NCBI GenBank assembly: GCA_030544215.1
Contig: JARZZO010000011.1
Coordinates: 43,429,001 to 43,493,000, forward strand
DNA from: Zantedeschia hybrid cultivar
Lineage: Eukaryota > Streptophyta > Magnoliopsida > Alismatales > Araceae
Reading direction: 5' to 3'
DNA: 64,000 nt
The notes under the pieces were generated by a model. The model worked only from the letters and a program-made list of their open reading frames with translations. It had not been told where the DNA came from and ran no database searches. The position numbers were made by a program, and so were the translations under genes. Of this stretch, positions 22,423 through 33,369 are shown piece after piece (the first letter of the stretch is position 1; the number at the start of each line of letters is the position of its first letter).

Positions 22423-23738
22423 AGAGGTCCATAACAGCCGTACTTCAAGAGTATCCTGATGGGTTTGCTTGGTCATATGAGGATATGCCTGGATTGAACA
22501 TAGAACTTGTAGAACACTGGCTAGTTCTCAGGACTGATGCAAAACCTATGAAGCAAAAATTGAGACGGCTTAGTATTAAAGGTAAAAGAAGAGGTTGACA
22601 AATTACTCAAGGCCAAATTCATTCGGGTAGTGCTCTATCCTAAGTGGGTATCTAATATCATCTTCGTGGCAAAAAAGGACAGAAAGGTTAGAGTTTGCAT
22701 AGACTTCCGTAACCTCAATCAGGCATATCCGAAGAATGATTTTCCATTTCCTCGCATAGACTTGCTGGTCGACAATACAGCTGGATTTTAAATGTTGTCC
22801 TTTATAGATGATTTTTCAGGATATAATCAAATCCGACTAGCTAAAGAAGACCAAGATAAGACATCTTTCATAACCCCATGGGGAACTTATTGCTACATGG
22901 TCATGTCGTTTGGGCTTAAGAACGCTGGAACCACCTACCAAAGGACATGATGGCAATATTTTATGACATGATTCACACCGACATGGAGGTTTATGTGGAT
23001 GACATCCTAGTGAAGTCTAAAACCAAGAAGGAGTATGCTCAAATTCTTAAGACTGTAATGCAGAGGTCAAGAGAGCACTAATTGAAAATGAACCCAAAGA
23101 AGTGTATATTAGGTGTCTCCTCTGGCAATTTGCTAGGGTTTATGGTAAGCAGGAGAGGGATTGAGGTTGATCCGGACAAAGTGAAGGCGATAGTGGAAAT
23201 GCCCCCTCTTAGGAGTGTCAGGGATATAAGGGGTCTTATCGGCCATGTACAATTTATCAGACGGTTCACATCTCAACATTCTGTGAGATGTAAACCCTTT
23301 TATGATTTATTGAAAGGAGGGACAAAGTTCGTTTGGAGTGATAAGTGTCAAAAGGCCTTCGGCGAATTGAAGCATTATCTCCTCAATCCACCAGTTCTTA
23401 TGGCTCCTATCCCGGGGCGGCCTTTATTGCCATATGTCTCCACCACTGAAGTATCAGCTGGAGTGGTATTGGCCCAACTTGACGACGAGAAGAAAGAAAG
23501 AGCAGTGTATTATCTTTCCAAGCTCTTCAACGACGCTGAAAAGCGATACACAGCTATGGAAAGAACATGTGCGGCCGTTGTCTGGGTAATGCAGAAATTG
23601 AAGCACTACTTCCTCGCCCACGAGGTTAAACTTCTAGCTATAATAGACCCGATCAAATATTTGCTAGAGCGACCAGTTGTAACGGATAGGCTGGTGCGTT
23701 GGCAGACGTTGTTGAACAGTTTGACTTCACTTATGTAA
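22423..23738 (+). pseudogene. Tat-1 reverse transcriptase and RNase H
   Basis: Continues the pol frame after Tekay-B. The RT N-terminus (SYEDMPGLNIELVEH), VCIDFRNLNQAYPKNDF and the catalytic YVDD (22991-23002) are visible but distributed over frames with several stops. From 23082 one frame runs cleanly through the RT connection (KMNPKKCILGVSSGNLLGF) and the Ty3-type RNase H (PLLPYVSTTEVSAGVVLAQ, KRYTAMERTCAAVVW). The RNase H first catalytic Asp position reads STTE instead of the D-x-S of active enzymes, as is common for this degenerate domain in Tat elements. A frameshift near 23700 separates it from the next domain. Confidence 0.82.
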
Positions 23739-24352
23739 GTCAGAAGGCTGTAAAGGGGCAAGCAATTACCGAGCACCTAGCTCACCATCCGCTGCCTACA
23801 TTCTCACCCACCAACGATGAGTTCTCAGATGAGGAGTTGGGCCTAATAGTGGATGATACTCCATCCTGGGTCCTTTACTTCGATGGGGCACTTAATTCTC
23901 AAGGCAGTGGGGTAGGAGCGGTCCTCATATCCCCAGAAAGGGTAAGTATTCCGCATGCTTGCCAACTCTCCTTCTCAGTGACGAACAATGTCACTGAATA
24001 TGAGGCCCTCTTAGCTGGCTTAAAATTGGCATTGGCTCTCAAAGTCATAGAATTGAGAATCATTGGAGATTCTCAATTAATCCTCTGCCAAACCGTGGGC
24101 AACTATCAGACCCGGGACCCTAAGTTGAAGCCATATCAGGAAATGGTAAGTTCGCTAGCTAGACATTTCAGAAAGATTACCTATGTACATGTGGCTAGGT
24201 CCTAGAACATTCTAGCAGATGTCTTAGCCTCCTTATCTTCAGCACTAGAAATTCTCATCACCAGAAGCTCAGTAGCCATCACAATACAAAAGCAAGACTC
24301 ACCCTCCTTTCGGGACCCCTGGTTCCAACAATTCCTCCTCTCATTTGAGCAT
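23699..24352 (+). pseudogene. Tat-1 archaeal-type RNase H (aRNH)
   Basis: Second RNase H that distinguishes Tat-clade elements. Motifs: YFDGALNSQGSGVG (Asp), NVTEYEALLAGLKLAL (Glu), IIGDSQLI (Asp), then after the TAG at 24203-24205 the final Asp in ILADVLASLSSA. All four catalytic positions are present. The Tat-2 counterpart is at 55317-55829 (minus). In Tat elements this domain is thought to compensate for decay of the original RNase H. Confidence 0.85.
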
Positions 24353-25660
24353 GTCTCTGTCATCACGGAGGAACTCACTCCCGATTGGGATGATGGAAAT
24401 CCATGGTATTTTGATATCATAAACTACCTTCGTGATGGATCCTTCCCGTCATATGCCACAACTTCTGATCGCAAGGCAATCTGTCGTGCATCTCAACAGT
24501 ATGTCATCTTAGGCGGACTTCTTTTCAGAAGATCCTTCACTGGAATACTCCTTCGGTGTCTAGATGATGCTGAGATCCCTCATATCATCAAGGTAGCTCA
24601 TGCGAGCGATTTTGGTGGTCATATCAATGGTCATGCCTTAGCTCAGAAACTTCTCATGTCCTATTATTAGCCTTCAATAGAGGCTGACTGTTCCATATTC
24701 GTTCGGAGGTGCTTGAAATGTCAATTACATGCTAACAAGATTCATGCATCTTCATCATCCCTCAATCCTATCATTTCCCCTTGGCCCTTTGCCATGTGGG
24801 CATTCGATATTGTAGGACCTTTGGAAGATTGATCAAGCGAAATGAAAAAGAAATCATTCATCTTAACTGCCACTGAGTATTTCACTAAATGGGTTGAAGC
24901 TGAAGCATTCGAGAAAATTAAAGCATCCACGGTGGTGAAGTTCATCAAGTTCAACATTCTCGCTAGGTATGGGACACCGCGCAATCTCGTCACCGACAAT
25001 GGACCACAATTCATCTCCCAGGAGCTCCAGGACATGTGTAGTAAGTATAGTATTAATTTGCATCACTCTCCGCCTTATTACCTACAAGGAAATGGTCAAG
25101 CGGAAGCAACCAATAAAATTCTCATTCGAATCATCAAAAGAACTTGCATATCTCACAATTATTCAGATTGGTCTGATCGCCTAGTTGAGGCTCTATGGGC
25201 GTATCGCACTTCTGTCCGAACTCCCACCAGACAAACACCTTATGCATTAACATTCAGGACAGATGCGGTACTTCCATATGAGATCCTTCTTCCTTCCCTA
25301 AGAGTGCAGTTGGATAGTGGAATCAGCGACGTTGAACGTCGTGAAACCATGTTAACCCAACTGGAACTATTAGATGAAAAAAGGTTAATGGCGGCAAACC
25401 ACGTTCAAGTTTACAGAAATAGGATCGCAAGATTCTATGCAAAAAAGGTTCTCGAAAGAAAATTCGAAATTGGAGAAATGGTACTCAAAAGAAAAATGAT
25501 CAAAGCTTCTGGTCCTAGGAATAAATTGCAAGAAAATTGGGAAGGTCCGTTTGTAATCAAGGAGGCATACTCAGATAATGCATATCGTCTAATCAATGAA
25601 AATGGAGAAGAATTACCTCATCCTTAGAATGGGATGTATCTAAAGAAGTTTTATCCCTGA
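24353..25660 (+). pseudogene. Tat-1 integrase
   Basis: Same frame as aRNH. Zinc module (AHASDFGGHINGH ... CLKCQLHANK, to about 24735). Core with AFDIVGPLED (Asp), VTDNGPQFIS (Asp) and GNGQAEATNK (Glu); all catalytic residues are retained. The C-terminal domain ends with LQENWEGPFVIKEAY and NGMYLKKFYP at 25658-25660. Stops at 24668-24670 (TAG), 24830-24832 (TGA) and 25625-25627 (TAG). There is no chromodomain, unlike the Tekay elements, as expected for Tat. Confidence 0.87.
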
Positions 25661-25822
25661 AAAATCAAACCAAAACACAATCAATCAAAAAATTTTAGAA
25701 ATCCAAAAACCAAAAAATTTGAATATCTAAAAGAGTCAAAAATATGTTTGTACATACTTTAATGAAAATCACAAAAAAATTAGAAAAAATACAAAATCCA
25801 ACTATCTAGTGACTGCCATGTA
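25661..25822 (+). other. A-rich region after Tat-1 pol
   Basis: Non-coding A-rich stretch with repeated CAAAAAATTT and GAATATCTAAAA-like words directly after the pol stop. The minus-strand counterpart in Tat-2 is the T-rich stretch at 53035-53220. It lies between the sense pol and antisense gene A and may hold transcription ends for both; that role is inferred. Confidence 0.5.
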
Positions 25823-25827
25823 ACCCC

Positions 25828-27597
25828 TGTTAGTATTAGATGGTCTCAAAGCCAGTCCGATACTGTGTACTTATTCAGATTATTAATAAATGACAATAAT
25901 TCATTGTGTGTAATTAATTTGATCTGTGTTTATCGTATCACGATGAAGTCTATGAACATGTGCAACAGTCTTCGGATTGTGATGAGATCATAATTATGGG
26001 ACCGAAGACTTATAAACACATGTTCTTAATTGTTCCTAGTCATAAGATGCTTGAGATAGGACATCGAACATCCAGATAGACTAGTATAGGTTACTTCAGC
26101 TCATATGATGAGGGTGACTGATCCCATAAGTCACTTGCATGGACACACTATGCTGAACCTATAGGTGCTCATTGGTGAATGAGTTCACTGAACTGATCCG
26201 ACTATGAATCGCTGGATGGTAATCACCTCACTGTTAACCAGCTCGATTCATTTGTCACAGTTGAGTGGATGATCCTTGGACCTGAGACTCCAAAGATATC
26301 TTGTTGGTAGGTTTCTGAGCTTTGACCTTGACGAACGAATCCCTAACCATGGGTTATCAATAAGTCAAGCGATCGGGTTTAGGGAAATACCCTCGAAGGT
26401 AATTGTGTGTTCAATACGGGATCATCCGCTCTCGGTTGTTTGAGAGAGAATGTTCCGGGAATGATGCGCTTAAAGTCCCTGGCCAAGGCGGACTCTGTAA
26501 TCGATAAGGAATTATCGGATTCAGATTAGCGGCATCTGATTCAAGTGAATCGACCAAATAGGGTTTAACAGTAAACCATGCCCTAGGTCGATTCGGGAAC
26601 ATTGCACGGATGAAGGATTATATCCGCGTGCTAACCGATGACAGAAAGGTTCCAATAGAGGGTTGCGATAACCCCAGTGCCATCCAGGATCACGCGATGT
26701 TGCTTGGCATCCAACGTGATCGGCAGTCCGTCCGAATTTATTGTGGGACATTAAATTCGGCTGATTAATTGAATATAAGGATATCAATTAATTCAGTGGG
26801 TCAGTAAAAGGTTACTGGACTTAATGGGCTATTAACTGGACTGGTATTTGGGCCTAGAGGGTCACATGCAAATGGTCTTCAAGTCGATGGATAATCTGAC
26901 AGGATTTCGGATAAGTCTGGGTTTTTATGAAAAACCGCAAACAGACTTCTTATAAAAGAACGGATTCTACGTCCGGGGCCAGCAACCCTGACCTAGCCGT
27001 CATTCGTTCTTCCCTACTTTCTCTCTCTTCTGGGCGTGCGGTTCCCAACTGCTCCACCTTCCGTTCGACGGGGATTCCGAATCCGCATGTCGCGGCGGAT
27101 TACGCACAGTCAGACGGGATCTTCGAACGCCGTAGCGAGCGAGGAAGTGAGGATGATCTATCGCGAGGAGAACCGCGTGGATACCGCTAGAGGTCGGGCA
27201 TCTGCGCGACTTGCGGCATCGCTCCGACGGAACCGGAAAACGGATGCGGATTCGAATCCGCGCAAGGTAAATCGATTTACACCGGTTTTATTTTAACGAC
27301 TGAAACGGGACAGATCCGATCCCGAAAATTTTATTCATGATAGAATGGGTTATCATAAAGATTTGGTTAAGACTTTGGTTCACTAGAACCTTGGACGTGT
27401 CTACTTTACTTTCATACGGATCCCTTTGGTCATCATGAGATGCACACATCTACACGTTTATCAAAGTGAACCTTTTTAAGATGAGTTCGAAGTCTTTAGT
27501 ACACTATCAACTGCAACCTTTGCTTTTCGTCTCTCGACTGATCAGGACAGTCGATACCCTTAAACGGTCGAGCTCAGCAAGCTGCGGTCCCTCAACA
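25828..27597 (+). mobile_element. Copia solo LTR (copia-2, 1770 bp)
   Basis: Starts TGTTAGTATTAGATGG and ends GGTCCCTCAACA. It has a TATA box at 26951-26957 (TATAAAA). Flanks ACCCC (25823-25827) and ACCCG (27598-27602) fit a target duplication with one mismatch. Its beginning resembles that of the copia-1 LTR (CTCAAAGCCAGTC against CTTAAAGCCAATC). No copia coding sequence accompanies it, so it is a solo LTR left by recombination. Short open frames in it are chance. Confidence 0.7.
26951..26957 (+). promoter_or_regulatory. TATA box of copia-2 solo LTR
   Basis: TATAAAA preceded by an ACTTCT context and followed about 60 bp later by a CT-rich stretch. Position within the LTR (two thirds of the way along) is normal for a copia promoter. 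Confidence 0.55.
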
Positions 27598-27602
27598 ACC
27601 CG

Positions 27603-28829
27603 ATAGATGTAACCCCTCAAATAGGCCCAAATATGAAATGTAAAGGACCAGAGCACGTGAAGAGGGCAGTGTCCTCGCAGGCGGAATATCAAATTTCCCC
27701 GAAAATATCAAGAAAAAATAAATTACAAAAAAGGGGTTCAAGCAATTGTACAAAAAAGCCTGGTCGTGACCATGCCTGGCCATGAAATCTACCAAAGGCC
27801 TGAAAAATAAAAAATAAATAGGGGCATCTAGGAGGTCAAAAAAGGATCCATTTTGTCATAACTCTATCTTTTAACGGTTTTGTCGATCTTCATGTAAGGT
27901 TTGCCTTCAAATTTCTTCACTTTTTCTCCCCCAAGGTTCAACATGAGATAACTATCTAAAGACTGAACATTATTTTAAAATGTTTCGTTTTCAAAATCAT
28001 CACATGCTCACATGATCGCAGAGGTTCAAAATGAGTGAAGAGTAGTGTTCGTGCCTCTGTTGAATCAATTTCTAAACCATAATCTCAATGAGCATCCTCA
28101 AAACTTCAGGCTTAGGTCAATGCATGCGCGTCACCTATAGGTGCGACGGCGTCTGATTCCGGGTCAGCGTCGCACGGTTGACTGTTACGGTTCCAAGGTG
28201 TTCCATCTTATATCTTCTAGGTTGTGAGGAAAGAGACCCGGGTCGGGCAAATCATTTACCTCTAAAACTTTTTGGGCGAACTTGGTGGTCGGAAGTAGCT
28301 GGAAGCCTAAGCATGGGATGACGGTATTGTCATTAGTATGAGTCTTAACTGGTCGAGGTCAGTTTGAGGAGTCTAGAGGCCCAAATCAACCTAGATGTGT
28401 GCTTAGGATACCTGGGAAGTTGAGTGTGCATTACCCTTTCATCATTCAACCAGGCTAAGTATGGGCAGTCACCAGGTAGGAGGAATCAAAAACATGTTTT
28501 CATCCACATCACACACCTCATTTGTCAATAATCCACTAGCATTTGCTTATTTACTTGTCGCATCAGTTTCAATACTCTTCCTTTTGTCTGGTTAGTAGGA
28601 CACGGCCCCTTGACCCTATGCGAAGGCTTGGGAAAAAGTAGTTGCTCTTTTTTGGGCAAGGGGCCGAAAACAGATACTACTAACTGTTTCCCCTAATGTC
28701 GTGCATACAGGAAAAATATGTGTGAACAGAAGCAAAGCAAGAAATGCCTAGACATCCAACAGTGAAATATGCAAGCATAACATAAAGTTCATACATCATA
28801 AAACAGGGGCATACCCCCCGTAACAACAC
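27603..28829. other. Tat-1 non-coding region between pol and antisense gene A
   Basis: No credible coding sequence in either strand. It holds a long-armed palindrome at 28141-28175 (GTGCGACG, 19 bases, CGTCGCAC) and a short purine-rich stretch near 27700-27735. Tat-2 has a region of similar size and composition at 52656-53969. Confidence 0.5.
28141..28175. repeat. Perfect 8-bp-arm palindrome
   Basis: Arms GTGCGACG (28141-28148) and CGTCGCAC (28168-28175) enclose a loop that itself contains GGCGTC and a GTCAGCGTC. It may be a relative of the GGCGTC/GACGCC units in this otherwise unit-A-free element. Confidence 0.5.
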
Positions 28830-31628
28830 TCAATCTCTCTTCTCTCCCTCTGCCTCATCCTCTTTCCTTTCACGAGAGGAGTGTCTCATCTGACTCTCGG
28901 CATCGTCCTCTCGAGCACGACGATGGCCCGATGCCGGCCGCATGGAACCCGAAGATCCGGCAGGTCGGAGAGCCCTCCATTCATCCTCAGCAAGTAGGGA
29001 GTCGAGGTCCCTAACGATAGAACTCCCGGCGGGTGCCTGCCCAGCAGATGGGGCAGGGATAGGCGGACGAGCTCCTAAACTCTGTGCACTAGATCTCGTG
29101 GCTCGTTCTCGCCCCTTCTTCATCACTCGGTCCCGCAAAGTTCGGTACTTGAAATCAAGTTCCCTCGCCTCTGTCTGAGACCTCGTCAGCTCCTCTCACA
29201 GGCCAGCTATCTTTCCCTCCCAGTACACATCTGGGTGGGATCCCTCAATTGTTCTTGCTCGAGCTGCCTGTTCCTCAAGCACCTGATCTCTTAATTGCTG
29301 ATTGAGGTTCTCTAATCCCTTTGCCCTGGCTAAGGCGGCCTCCACCTCCTGGCGCTATAAGAGGACTTGGGGTTAGGCAAGTTCAATCAAGGTAACACAG
29401 GGATAAACAGCTCTCACCTGCTGTGCCAAGTCCGCCTTCCGGGCCTCCGCACAATGGAGGGCATCCTGTAGCCTCACCTCCCAATCAGCAGGGGTAGCTG
29501 GCCCCTGGGATAATGATCCTGCGCCAAGATCCCGTCGCTGCCCTTGGCAGGCTAGCATTCCCCTTTGCATCACAAAAATTCCACGAAGATAAAAGGGCAA
29601 TACCACTCCTGGATCCAGAAATCAAATTACTCACCAGTTCTCCAATCTAACGAAGCAAGTCACCCGTCTGCAGAACCAAAATCTCGTTTTGATTCCTTAA
29701 AATCTGCACAGCTTCGGTCTCTGGCATCTGTTACAAGTGCATGATCAAGTTCGGTCAGTAAGAAGAAAATAAATGAAAGGCAAGTGAATTGAAAATATTG
29801 AATTAACTCACCCGGCGAGCATCTAGATACATGCGATTCGCATACCGTCTGGCATAATCCCCCAAGTACGCATGACTATCTCGAAGGGTCTTATCCTCCT
29901 GCATGGCATCTCCCGTACGATGCCATACCTCGATCTTAGCTTGCCTTATCACTCGCCAATCTTGACCGATTGCAGAAGAGCGGCGATGGCCGCGGTTCAT
30001 ATCAGGATAAGTCAACAAAGTAAGTAAGGGCTGATGCCATCCCCATGTACAGTAAGCCATCCGAACAAAAAGGCCATCACAGATATTCACACATAGCAGG
30101 GGCACTTCTCGTCGGATTTGGGGAAGGCTTTGGGTCACCCACGGATGATCAGTAAGATCCTCCTTTGCATACGGCATCCACACCACCCGTTTGAACTTGA
30201 AAGTTAGACTTAACTATTGATCGGGAGAAGCATCTCATGAATCACTCACCATGTGAGGAGGAAAGGTGTCAAGCTGGGCACGGATGTCCTCCACGCGGTA
30301 TAAGACAGGACGATAATCCCGAATCACCTCCCACCACGCCATGAGAGGAGTCCATTCCTCACGATCCGTAGAGATTGTCCCACGGCCAATGGGGAAACGA
30401 GTGTAACCCCAAATCTGCAGAAAATAACGTAGTCAGTACCAATTCATATGAACAAGGAAGGTCAAGGATCAACGATAAAAAAGGATTACCTGAAGGAAAG
30501 GCGTGAACCCGCCCAAATTTTCGGATCTTTGGCGGAAGCTCACTAGGTGAGAGAAAAGGTGGCTGAGCATCGCTGCCCCCCATGCCATCTTCTTCGCTGC
30601 TTGGAGGTCTTCCAGCAACGGCAAGTACTTCAGGTTGACCTTGTCAGAGGCCATGGCAAATAGTAGTCTCCCGAAGAAAAACAAGAGGAAGATCCGCAGA
30701 TTCTCTTCATTTGAGTGGCCATCTAGATCCAATAGAGTCTCCACCCTCTCGATAAACGCCTCAAGAGTCTCGCTTGGCATCCGCCTTGCCCGGCTCAACC
30801 CTACAGACCAAGCAAAATGGCCAAGAGGTATGTGGGATAATGCTCCTTGAATTCGGTAATACCCTTCACCCAGGAGTCGATCCGAAAGCTGCCCATAATC
30901 CCTGAGCTCAGGACCCACCATTGGATCACCAATAACTGGCAGGCCTGTCAAGAAGGATACGTCCTCCAACGTGGGCAACATGTGCCCCCAAGGCATAATG
31001 AAGGCCCAACATCTGTCATCCCAGTGCTCCCGTAAAGCTACTAAGAATGGTGCATCCACCATGAATGGTCGGATCCGGAACAACGGCCCAAATCCAAATG
31101 CATCCACCTGAAATAGGAGCCGATCGGGCAGTGCATGGTACCGGGCCCATACCAACTCCCAGGAAACTATGCCCTGAGCTCTTTGCGGCCCCTGCAAATC
31201 CAACAAAAAAAGAGAACAAAAGTCATGTACAAAGAAGTGCCATACGGACGGCGGGGCGGTCGGCCATCTGCAGTCTCCTGCACCGCCCCATCTCCCCCCT
31301 TCTTCCATCAAAAATTCAAATTTTTTTAAGAAAACTTTACCTTCTTCTTCCTCGGAGGAGCCTCTTCGTTGCCTCCGTCTCCTTCCTCATCTTCTTCTTC
31401 CTCTTTGCCGGCGTCTTCATCCTCTTCACCGGCGTCTTCTTCATCTTCCCCCTCTTCTTCATCACCTCCCGCCCCTCTTCCTTCTTCTCCCTCCTCGTCG
31501 CTGCCACCGAACACCTCCTCGCTGGTGTCCTCGCCGCCGTCGCCGGTCGCCACCGTCCCGCCATTGCCACCATCATCCCCGCAGGCCCTTCTTCTCCTAA
31601 GAGAGCGAGGTAGCCACATACGAGCCAT
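28830..31628 (-). pseudogene. Tat-1 antisense gene A: plant mobile domain protein with coiled-coil tail (7 exons)
   Basis: Spliced gene opposite to Tat-1. Exons by splice sites and homology to Tat-2: E0 31628-31341 (ATG, MARMWLPRSLRR, then an almost purely acidic stretch), E1 31191-30490 (plant mobile domain: IVSWELVWARYHALP, FIMPWGHMLPTLEDVSFL, FLLFFFGRLLF), E2 30414-30250 (IWGYTRFPIGRG), E3 30195-29812 (VVWMPYAKEDL ... VRMAYCTWGW), E4 29727-29635, E5 about 29562-29418, E6 29354-28830 (coiled coil, then basic and polar tail). Donors are GTGAGT, GTAATC, GTGAGT or GTAAAG, and exons E0-E4 and E6 are all phase 0. Defects: a TAG in E4, a TGA at 29198-29196 in E6, and a one-base register problem in E5. 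PMD proteins such as Arabidopsis MAIN/MAIL1 act in silencing and genome stability; related copies ride on transposons. The function here is unknown. Confidence 0.78.
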
Positions 31629-31990
31629 GGGAGGATTGGGAGAAAGCTGGGGTAAGGAGAAGGAGAAGGAGAAGGGGAAGGAAAAGGTAACAGGGGAGGG
31701 AGAAGGTATTAGGGAGAAAAGGGTTTGGGGGTTTTTAGAGCGCATCTTCTCCAGATCAAAACAGCCACAGACGTGGCCGTATGTCGGTCTGGATGGCCAC
31801 AACCGTGGCCGTTCGTCGTTCCGGACAGCCTTTCACTTGGCCGTTTGGTCTACATCGGTTCTTAGGATTTTAGAATTCAAAGAAGGCTCTGTTTATCAAA
31901 TAAATTTTAATAAAATACATCATTCTAGGGCTCTACGACCCATGAAAAAGGTAGAAACACAGTAGGTCGTACATTCTCTAAATAATTTAC
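31629..31990. other. Spacer between antisense genes A and B of Tat-1
   Basis: Upstream region of gene A. It contains TGGCCGT-type inverted words (ACGTGGCCGTATG, CCGTGGCCGTTCG, CTTGGCCGTTTGG at 31775-31845), similar to the leader array B. No clear TATA box was found for gene A. Confidence 0.45.
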
Positions 31991-33305
31991 TTATTTTTTC
32001 ACGTCCTCGGGAGTCTCCACTACATCAATGCAGGCCTTAGTGAATCTAGAATGACGGCGCCATGCACGTCGGAGTCGCTCTGTCGCCTTTGCTTCCCTCG
32101 CATACCCAGTATGCCTCAGTACAATCAACATATCATGTGAAGTAGGAAACAACACTTGTCTGGGAACTCCAATTTGGAGATGGCAGCGATGCCCTTGGTA
32201 CAAGGCTAACTCGTCAGGTTCGATTAGACACAACTCACATTCACGAGAAGTCCTTCTGGTAAATTCCATACCTCGAAGGATCATCGGAACAAGGACGAAT
32301 TTTCCACAGCCAGGAAATTTAGGTAGTCACACCAGTCATCCCTCGTCTTGAGATGAGCCATGAGAAATTTGATTTGATCTTCTGGACCAATAAGAGAGCG
32401 TGCAGGATACCACGGGCTATACTGAAAGTTCCTGGAAGTGGAGGTTACCTTCTCATCAAAATCAAAAATCAAGTGCATCTCCATCCACAACTACAGAGTG
32501 AACAAACTTCCTCTCGCGGATTGCCCCATGCTCAAGTGACTGAGGCCGCCATAAAGATGTGACAGTATCACTGGGGCAAGGGATTGACCTCTCCACAGTA
32601 AGCTCAAAACACCCACATACTCTCTTTCCAGCACAGAGCCTGAAGTTGGAAACCACAAGACACCCCCAAGGACTAAGCATAGCCCCCTCATCAGTCTTTC
32701 AGGCTCAACCATCTTGCGTTTGATTTCTTAGATCAATCAGCGTAAGACGATCAACAAGAATTCCTCTCTTGTCACCCATACGGCACACCTCCCGCTTGTC
32801 TTGCACTATATCAGCAAAGATCACCTCCCAGGCAGGCAAATTAGAGGGATCACCAATTGCTAGACCATCCCAGCCATAGAAAAGTTCTACTTCTTCCATC
32901 AGCACGGTCGTCTCGAACTCCCGAAATGCAAATGTATGCGTCTCCAGATGCCATAGTTCGAGCAGTGCGCTTAGACCCTCCCAATGCCAGTGTACGGAGT
33001 TGAACCACTTCGCGAATACCATAGACCGGGTCAGATCCCACCGGCGCATATACACCCTCATGTCTAGTGTGATCACGTCCATCAAGTCTGCAAGCCATGC
33101 ATATCTCCGAGTATGCCGCGCATCAGGGAATCTAGGGGCAGGCTGCAGGTCAACCCAAAGTTAAGGAAGAGAAAAGACAATCAAAATAAAGAACATAAAA
33201 ACTTGAGCTTACTTGTCCATGAGCCAGTAGGTTGCTGAGATGGCCTTCAACATTGGACAGAACCTAAGGTTCTCTAGCAGCTGCATGAGCAGAAGACGAG
33301 GCCAT
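31991..33305 (-). pseudogene. Tat-1 antisense gene B: PMD/DUF7745-like protein (2 exons)
   Basis: Exon 1 33305-33213 (ATG, MASSSAHAAARE, donor CAA|GTAAGC). Exon 2 from 33142 (acceptor CTGCAG) to the stop at 31993-31991. Exon 2 encodes RRYAWLADLMDVITLDMRV, LLELWHLETHTFAFREFET and MEEVELFYGW, then LVLGGVLWFPTSGSVLERE and LYGGLSHLSMGQS, and ends in a basic helix (RLRRAWRRHSRF). The THTF/TxxxEEVELLLGL pattern recalls the plant mobile domain fold, and the later part recalls DUF7745; the family name is from memory. Defects: a TAG in exon 1, frame changes near 32710 and 32285, and a stop at 32491-32493. Exon 1/2 structure and order relative to gene A match Tat-2. Confidence 0.72.
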
Positions 33306-33360
33306 AGTCATTGAAGGAAAGTTTAAAGATTTCAAAAGGGGCTTCGGGTCAACCTTCCCC

Positions 33361-33367
33361 TTTTATA
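33361..33367 (-). promoter_or_regulatory. TATA box of antisense gene B (Tat-1)
   Basis: Minus-strand TATAAAA, 56 bp upstream of the gene B start codon, leaving room for a transcription start about 30 bp downstream and a short leader. Tat-2 gene B has TATAAAA 83 bp before its ATG. Confidence 0.6.
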
Positions 33368-33369
33368 GT

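Noticed and set aside
31369..31965. Pro/Ser-rich open frame on the plus strand
   Set aside because: It is the reverse reading of the acidic exon E0 of antisense gene A (Glu codons read backwards give Ser/Pro/Leu). No independent evidence.
28830..33305. Genes A and B as ordinary host PMD genes that happen to be near transposons
   Set aside because: The same two-gene order, orientation and exon pattern lies at the same place in a second, diverged Tat element (47550-52655), and both copies are within element borders defined by LTRs and target duplications.
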